From Lichenicola sp964658455 (lineage in GTDB: Bacteria > Pseudomonadota > Alphaproteobacteria > Acetobacterales > Acetobacteraceae): a stretch of 9,572 bases of DNA. Both the position numbers and the translations under genes were made by a program. The DNA is taken from the NCBI GenBank assembly GCA_964658455.1, contig CAZZZA010000116.1:1-9572 (forward strand), read 5' to 3'. The stretch's first letter is position 1; each line of letters starts with the position of its first letter. Shown here one piece after another: positions 7,070 to 9,572 of this stretch. Under the pieces are notes generated by a model. It was not told where the DNA came from and made no database searches. It saw only the letters and a program-made list of their open reading frames with translations.

Positions 7070-8121
7070 CCGGCCAACCCGGCAGCACGCAGAACCTGGT
7101 CCTGGAACGGCTTGACCGGCCCGTCATGCACCAGCGCCATCTCGTCCAGCACGAAGCGCAGGTCGATGCGGCCGGCGCGCAGATGCTGGTCGATCTGCCA
7201 GACCCGGTCGAGCGTGTCGGCGGCGTGGAACGCGCGCCCCTCCGGCGTGTCGGCATCGCCCAGGATGCGCCGTGCCGCGCGGACCTGCTCGCGAAGCGGC
7301 GGCTGCAGTTCCGCCAGCGCCCTGTCGGTGGCGCGATCCATGACCGGTCCGAGATGCGCGCCCAGCAGCATCTCGCCGGTGAAGCCCGAATCCGGCAGGA
7401 ACGCGTTGTGCAGATGGTGCGCCATCCCGGCCAGCCAGACGGTCTGCGGCGACGCCCCGAACGTGGGCGACAGCGCCACCCCGTAGACCGCTACCGCCAG
7501 ACAATGCTCGGCATGGTTCTCTGCCGGTTCCAGCAGCAGCCGCGGCCGGCCGGGACAGGTGACCCCGGCGCGCGGCTGTCGTGCCAGCAGGCGGGCAAAG
7601 GCGGGGACCTGACCGGTCGGCGGCGGCGCGAACGCCCCGGTCTCGGCCCCGAAGTCGGGCGCCGGCAGGCCCGGCATCGACCCGGCCGACCGGCGCAGGA
7701 CCGACAGCGCCTCGTCCGGGTCGAGACCGAGATCGATCAGGGTGGGCAGATCGAGGTCGCCGAGCCGGATTGCCGACACCGCGGCGTCCATGCTCTGCGC
7801 CATCGCCCGGTCCACCGGCGTTCCGGCGACCAGCGACGCCCATCCGGACAGGAACAGCCGCTCGGCGACGCTGCCGTCGCGCGCCGCAGACCTGATCCGC
7901 TTGAGTTCGCCGAGTTCGCGCAGTGACGACAGCAGGAGATGATCAAGCTCGAGCAGAACCGGTCTTTCAAAATCCGAAATCGACGCTGTGATACACGGTG
8001 TCGCAATTCTGGATAAGTTCACGTTTCCGACATCCTCGCCGGTGGCGATGAGGGTTTTCGCGATCGACGCGAAGCGCGCTTGCGCGGGGCTCATGATCCC
8101 GGCGGCGCCCGCCATCGTCAC
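7066..8121 (-). CDS. HD-domain-like protein with degenerate metal motif (first gene of the operon)
   Basis: Up to 351 residues, mostly helical, from a GTG at 8121. The C-terminal half looks like an HD phosphohydrolase core: ENHAEHC (residues 201-207), MAHHLHN (233-239) where H-D would be expected, and FHAADTLDRVW (298-308), which supplies the distal Asp302. The replacement of H-D by H-H means classical phosphodiesterase activity is uncertain; a small-molecule oxygenase or a non-catalytic role is also possible. I recognise nothing in the first 190 residues. The start is uncertain. GTG 8121, ATG 8115 and ATG 8094 are all in frame, and GTG 8022 would begin the protein just before an AT-richer stretch with codons rare elsewhere here (TTA, AGA, ATT, ACA). 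The gene is first in the operon, and its stop overlaps the TTG start of the methyltransferase gene. Confidence 0.62.
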   Translation of the reverse strand: MTMAGAAGIMSPAQARFASIAKTLIATGEDVGNVNLSRIATPCITASISDFERPVLLELDHLLLSSLRELGELKRIRSAARDGSVAERLFLSGWASLVAGTPVDRAMAQSMDAAVSAIRLGDLDLPTLIDLGLDPDEALSVLRRSAGSMPGLPAPDFGAETGAFAPPPTGQVPAFARLLARQPRAGVTCPGRPRLLLEPAENHAEHCLAVAVYGVALSPTFGASPQTVWLAGMAHHLHNAFLPDSGFTGEMLLGAHLGPVMDRATDRALAELQPPLREQVRAARRILGDADTPEGRAFHAADTLDRVWQIDQHLRAGRIDLRFVLDEMALVHDGPVKPFQDQVLRAAGLAG

Positions 8122-8128
8122 CCACCCG

Positions 8129-8160
8129 CCGAGGGCTGTATCCGGCCCTGCCGGGCTCGG
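8129..8160. repeat. Nested inverted repeat in the divergent gap
   Basis: CCGAG at 8129-8133 pairs with CTCGG at 8156-8160. Inside it, CCGGC at 8142-8146 pairs with GCCGG at 8150-8154 around a 3-nt loop. It could be an operator, or a hairpin in the 5' leader of either transcript. There is no T-run, so a terminator is unlikely. In DNA this GC-rich, short palindromes also arise by chance. Confidence 0.35.
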
Positions 8161-8189
8161 CTAAATGACCGCTCCAACCCCGGCTGAGT

Positions 8190-8195
8190 AGGAGG
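8190..8195 (+). promoter_or_regulatory. Strong Shine-Dalgarno of the 136-residue gene
   Basis: AGGAGG lies 5 nt before the ATG at 8201. It is the clearest ribosome binding site in the window. It fixes the start of the downstream gene and argues that this low-complexity frame is really translated. Confidence 0.75.
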
Positions 8196-8200
8196 CCCGC

Positions 8201-8611
8201 ATGGCTAAGACACCTGGTACGCCCAAGCCGAAGACGGGCGCCCCGGCGCAGTTCGACATGAACAGCCGGGAGCGCAGAGGCGGCGGAGCGGGGGGCCGCA
8301 GCGGCCCGGGCCGTGGCCGCGACGAGAAGCGCGCGCCGGCGCAGATCGTCACCCTGCCGCCTGCCACCGTCGATCGCGGCGAAGGCTGGGTCATCCAGAA
8401 GCTGGGCAAGGTCGACCAGGCCTCCCGCGCCGCCGTCGGCGCGGAATACCACCTGATCTTCGACGGTCACGATCCGCTGGTGTTCGGCTACCTGAGCGCC
8501 GCCCGGGAACGCGCCAAGGAGGCGCCGCCGGCGACCGCCCAGAGTGCCGAGACCGCGACCGACCCGGTCGAGGCGACGCCCGCCGCGGAGCCCCCGGCCG
8601 ACGAAGCTTAA
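8201..8611 (+). CDS. Unknown small protein with disordered, charged ends
   Basis: A 136-residue protein whose function I do not recognise. Residues 1-48 are basic and rich in Gly, Arg, Pro and Lys (MAKTPGTPKPKTGAP; RRGGGAGGRSGPGRGR) and are probably disordered. A short, more ordered core spans about 49-105 (IVTLPPATVDRGEGWVIQKL; GAEYHLIFDGHDPLVFGYL). The last 30 residues are an acidic Ala/Pro/Glu/Thr tail. There is no cysteine, signal peptide or membrane segment. The basic start could bind nucleic acid, but that is only a guess. The gene is transcribed away from the operon, with an ideal Shine-Dalgarno before its ATG. The opposite strand also has a long open frame, which I take as a shadow because it lacks a comparable start signal. 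A role with the operon cannot be argued from position alone. Confidence 0.72.
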   Translation: MAKTPGTPKPKTGAPAQFDMNSRERRGGGAGGRSGPGRGRDEKRAPAQIVTLPPATVDRGEGWVIQKLGKVDQASRAAVGAEYHLIFDGHDPLVFGYLSAARERAKEAPPATAQSAETATDPVEATPAAEPPADEA

Positions 8612-8683
8612 GCCGCGCATGTCGAACGACTCCCGGCATCCGGTATGTTGCCGGTCGGCCGGGGCGTTCGCGAGGCCGCACCC
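8612..8683. other. Short intergenic gap with a weak hairpin
   Basis: This gap lies between the 136-residue gene and the PAP2 remnant. CCGGCA (8633-8638) can pair with TGCCGG (8649-8654) around a 10-nt loop. No T-run follows, so it is at best a weak or Rho-assisted terminator. GAGG at 8672-8675 sits 8 nt before the GTG at 8684 and would be the ribosome binding site of the PAP2 gene. Confidence 0.3.
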
Positions 8684-9102
8684 GTGCAGTGGCTGACGGA
8701 TTTCGCCGACCAGGCGATCATCCTGCCCGTCGGCCTGGCCGTGGTGGTGCTCCTGCTCGCAAGCCGCTGCTGGCGGAGCGCGGCGGGCTGGCGACGCTGC
8801 TGATCCCCGGCCTGCGGCCCACGGCCGGCCTGCTGCTATCCTGCGGGATCGCTTTCACTTTCGCGGCTTCCCGCTTGATCCTGCACGATCATACGCTGTC
8901 CGAGGTGGCGGTCGGGCTGGCCGGCGTGCTCGGCCTGCACGCCGTGCTGGGCCCGGCCGCGCGGCGTCCGAACCGCGCCGTCCTGGCCGGGCTGGTGCTG
9001 GTGGTACTGCTGCTGGCCCATGGCACGCGCCTGCAGGCGGAGCAGCGGATCCATGCGGCCGCGATCACCCGGTTCCGGGCGGTGCTGTGTCCGATGGCGT
9101 GA
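8684..9102 (+). pseudogene. PAP2-family membrane phosphatase, broken by an internal out-of-frame deletion
   Basis: From GTG 8684 (GAGG 8 nt upstream) the frame reads VQWLTDFADQAIILPVGLAV, then VVLLLASRCWRSAAGWRRC, and stops at TGA 8801-8803 after 39 codons. This is a PAP2-type N-terminus with the first membrane segment. A different frame then carries the C-terminal part: GGLATLLIPGLRPTAG, a membrane segment, and SRLILHDHTLSEVAVG, the third PAP2 motif SR-x5-H-x3-D/E with Glu in place of the usual Asp. Another membrane segment and AHGTRLQAEQRI follow, ending at 9102. The first two phosphatase motifs, K-x6-RP and PSGH, are missing, and the encoded product is far shorter than normal (about 190-230 residues). 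The deletion joint lies near 8782-8795. An open frame from GTG 8689 could still yield a 137-residue protein, but its N-terminus is out-of-frame nonsense. The 3' end overlaps the convergent LysR gene. Confidence 0.68.
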
Positions 9103-9572
9103 CCGGGTGCCGGTCCGGCGGCGTCGCGCAGGCCTCCTCGATCAGGCCGAGGATCACCTCCGTCGCCGGTGAGGACCGCCGACGGCTCGGCAACAGCAGG
9201 CCGTAGCCGCCGGCGCTGATCGCGGTATCGAGCGGCAGGATCGCCAGCGACCCGGCCGCCTGCTGCTGCCGCGCCACCGGTTCCGACACCACGCTGATCG
9301 AATCGGTATTGGCGACATAGGTCAGCGTCATCAGCAGCGAATTGGTGCTGACGATGCGTGGCGGCGGCGGCAGGTCGGCGCCGCGGAACAGGTCGTCCAC
9401 CCGGGTGCGCAGGCGCGATCCGGCCGCCTGCAGCACCCAGCTCGCCTGCTGGATGTCGGCGACCGAGAGCGTCGGCCGGCGCGGCAGCCGGTGAGGAATG
9501 CGGCGGCGCAGCTGCGCGAGCGCACCGTGACGGGTCTTGGTGCGGCCGAAGCGCTCGGCCGCGGCCACCTCG
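9065..9572 (-). CDS. LysR-family transcriptional regulator, C-terminal effector-binding domain (partial)
   Basis: The minus-strand frame is open from the right edge to TGA at 9067-9065, about 168 residues. From HRLPRRPTLSVADIQQASWV onward it matches the LysR substrate-binding domain: WVLQAAGSRLRTRVDDLF (the P-L-R-x-x-l-e-x-x-F region), IVSTNSLLMTLTYVANTDSI and VSEPVA, then a final strand and helix (AGGYGLLLPSRR; TEVILGLIEEA). The DNA-binding helix-turn-helix lies outside the window. The first 25 or so visible residues (EVAAAERFGRTKTRHGALAQ and following) do not look like this domain, where a short strand leading to a GHPLARR-like segment is expected; a frameshift or an unusual insert is possible. 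The gene runs toward the PAP2 remnant and overlaps it by 38 nt at the 3' ends. Its target genes are unknown, and nothing here ties it to the YcaO operon. Confidence 0.8.
   Translation of the reverse strand, partial: EVAAAERFGRTKTRHGALAQLRRRIPHRLPRRPTLSVADIQQASWVLQAAGSRLRTRVDDLFRGADLPPPPRIVSTNSLLMTLTYVANTDSISVVSEPVARQQQAAGSLAILPLDTAISAGGYGLLLPSRRRSSPATEVILGLIEEACATPPDRHPVTPSDTAPPGTG

Larger units (their letters stand above)
8122..8200. promoter_or_regulatory. Divergent intergenic region between the operon and the 136-residue gene
   Basis: This 79-bp gap separates the first operon gene (minus strand) from the plus-strand gene at 8201. Promoters for both directions would be expected here or, for the operon, within the AT-richer stretch at about 7950-8030 if the HD-like gene starts late. 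I see no convincing -35/-10 pair. The gap holds a nested inverted repeat (8129-8160) and the ribosome binding site of the plus-strand gene. Confidence 0.45.

Noticed and set aside
1..8121. Identity with the ebo (EboA-F) metabolite-transport cluster or with complete mycothiol or bacillithiol synthesis
   Set aside because: There is a TIM-barrel gene but no UbiA-type, dehydroquinate-synthase-like or TatD-type gene for ebo. No cysteine ligase or inositol-phosphate synthase is visible for a thiol pathway, and neither includes YcaO.
8201..8611. The 136-residue protein as the YcaO precursor peptide
   Set aside because: It has no cysteine, no leader/core pattern and no Ser/Thr/Cys-rich core, and it is transcribed divergently. 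It cannot be excluded for thioamidation, but nothing supports the idea.
7967..8620. 217-residue minus-strand frame across the 136-residue gene and the divergent gap
   Set aside because: It is Arg/Gly-rich without any domain and runs into the HD-like gene in another frame. The plus strand has an AGGAGG site 5 nt before its ATG.
1..9572. Mobile elements, CRISPR arrays, tRNA or rRNA genes
   Set aside because: I saw no transposase or integrase motifs, spaced direct repeats, or tRNA-like folds on either strand.

Overview
The window is about 70% G+C by eye. Its codon use is almost all G/C-ending, and the protein families look like those of high-GC alphaproteobacteria. The PAP2 remnant and the small 136-residue gene remind me of Rhodospirillales/Acetobacteraceae genomes. 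That placement is inference, because the window has no rRNA, tRNA or housekeeping marker.

Layout. Positions 8121 to 1 hold a tightly packed minus-strand operon of eight genes, and it continues off the left edge. In order of transcription the genes are: a degenerate HD-domain protein (8121-7066); a SAM-dependent methyltransferase with a Trm112-like N-terminus (7069-5942); a Gfo/Idh/MocA oxidoreductase (5942-4911); a zinc-ribbon plus metallo-beta-lactamase-fold protein (4920-4075); a divergent YcaO-family protein (4078-2582); a TIM-barrel sugar-phosphate isomerase/epimerase-like protein (2585-1734); a GT4 glycosyltransferase (1737-508); and a PIG-L/LmbE-type deacetylase (508 to beyond 1). Every junction overlaps: four ATGA or TTGA overlaps of 4 nt, two TGATG overlaps of 1 nt, and one 10-nt overlap. 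This points to one translationally coupled unit.

How the genes may work together. A GT4 transferase followed by a PIG-L deacetylase is the pair used to build glucosaminyl compounds, as in mycothiol and bacillithiol synthesis. A Gfo/Idh oxidoreductase and a xylose-isomerase-like TIM barrel commonly act on sugars or cyclitols. A methyltransferase can tailor the product. YcaO enzymes activate backbone amides with ATP. Together they suggest synthesis of a small glycosylated, amide- or peptide-derived metabolite, but I cannot match the set to any pathway I know. No RiPP precursor peptide, YcaO partner protein (E1-like or TfuA) or transporter is visible. Several members have lost part of their family's metal sites.

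Right flank. A 79-bp divergent gap contains a nested inverted repeat. It separates the operon from a plus-strand gene for a 136-residue unknown protein (8201-8611), which has a strong Shine-Dalgarno sequence. Next comes a broken PAP2-family phosphatase gene (8684-9102) whose centre, including the catalytic PSGH region, appears to have been deleted out of frame. It converges on, and overlaps, the 3' end of a LysR-family regulator gene (minus strand, 9065 to the right edge). No CRISPR array, insertion sequence, tRNA or rRNA was seen.
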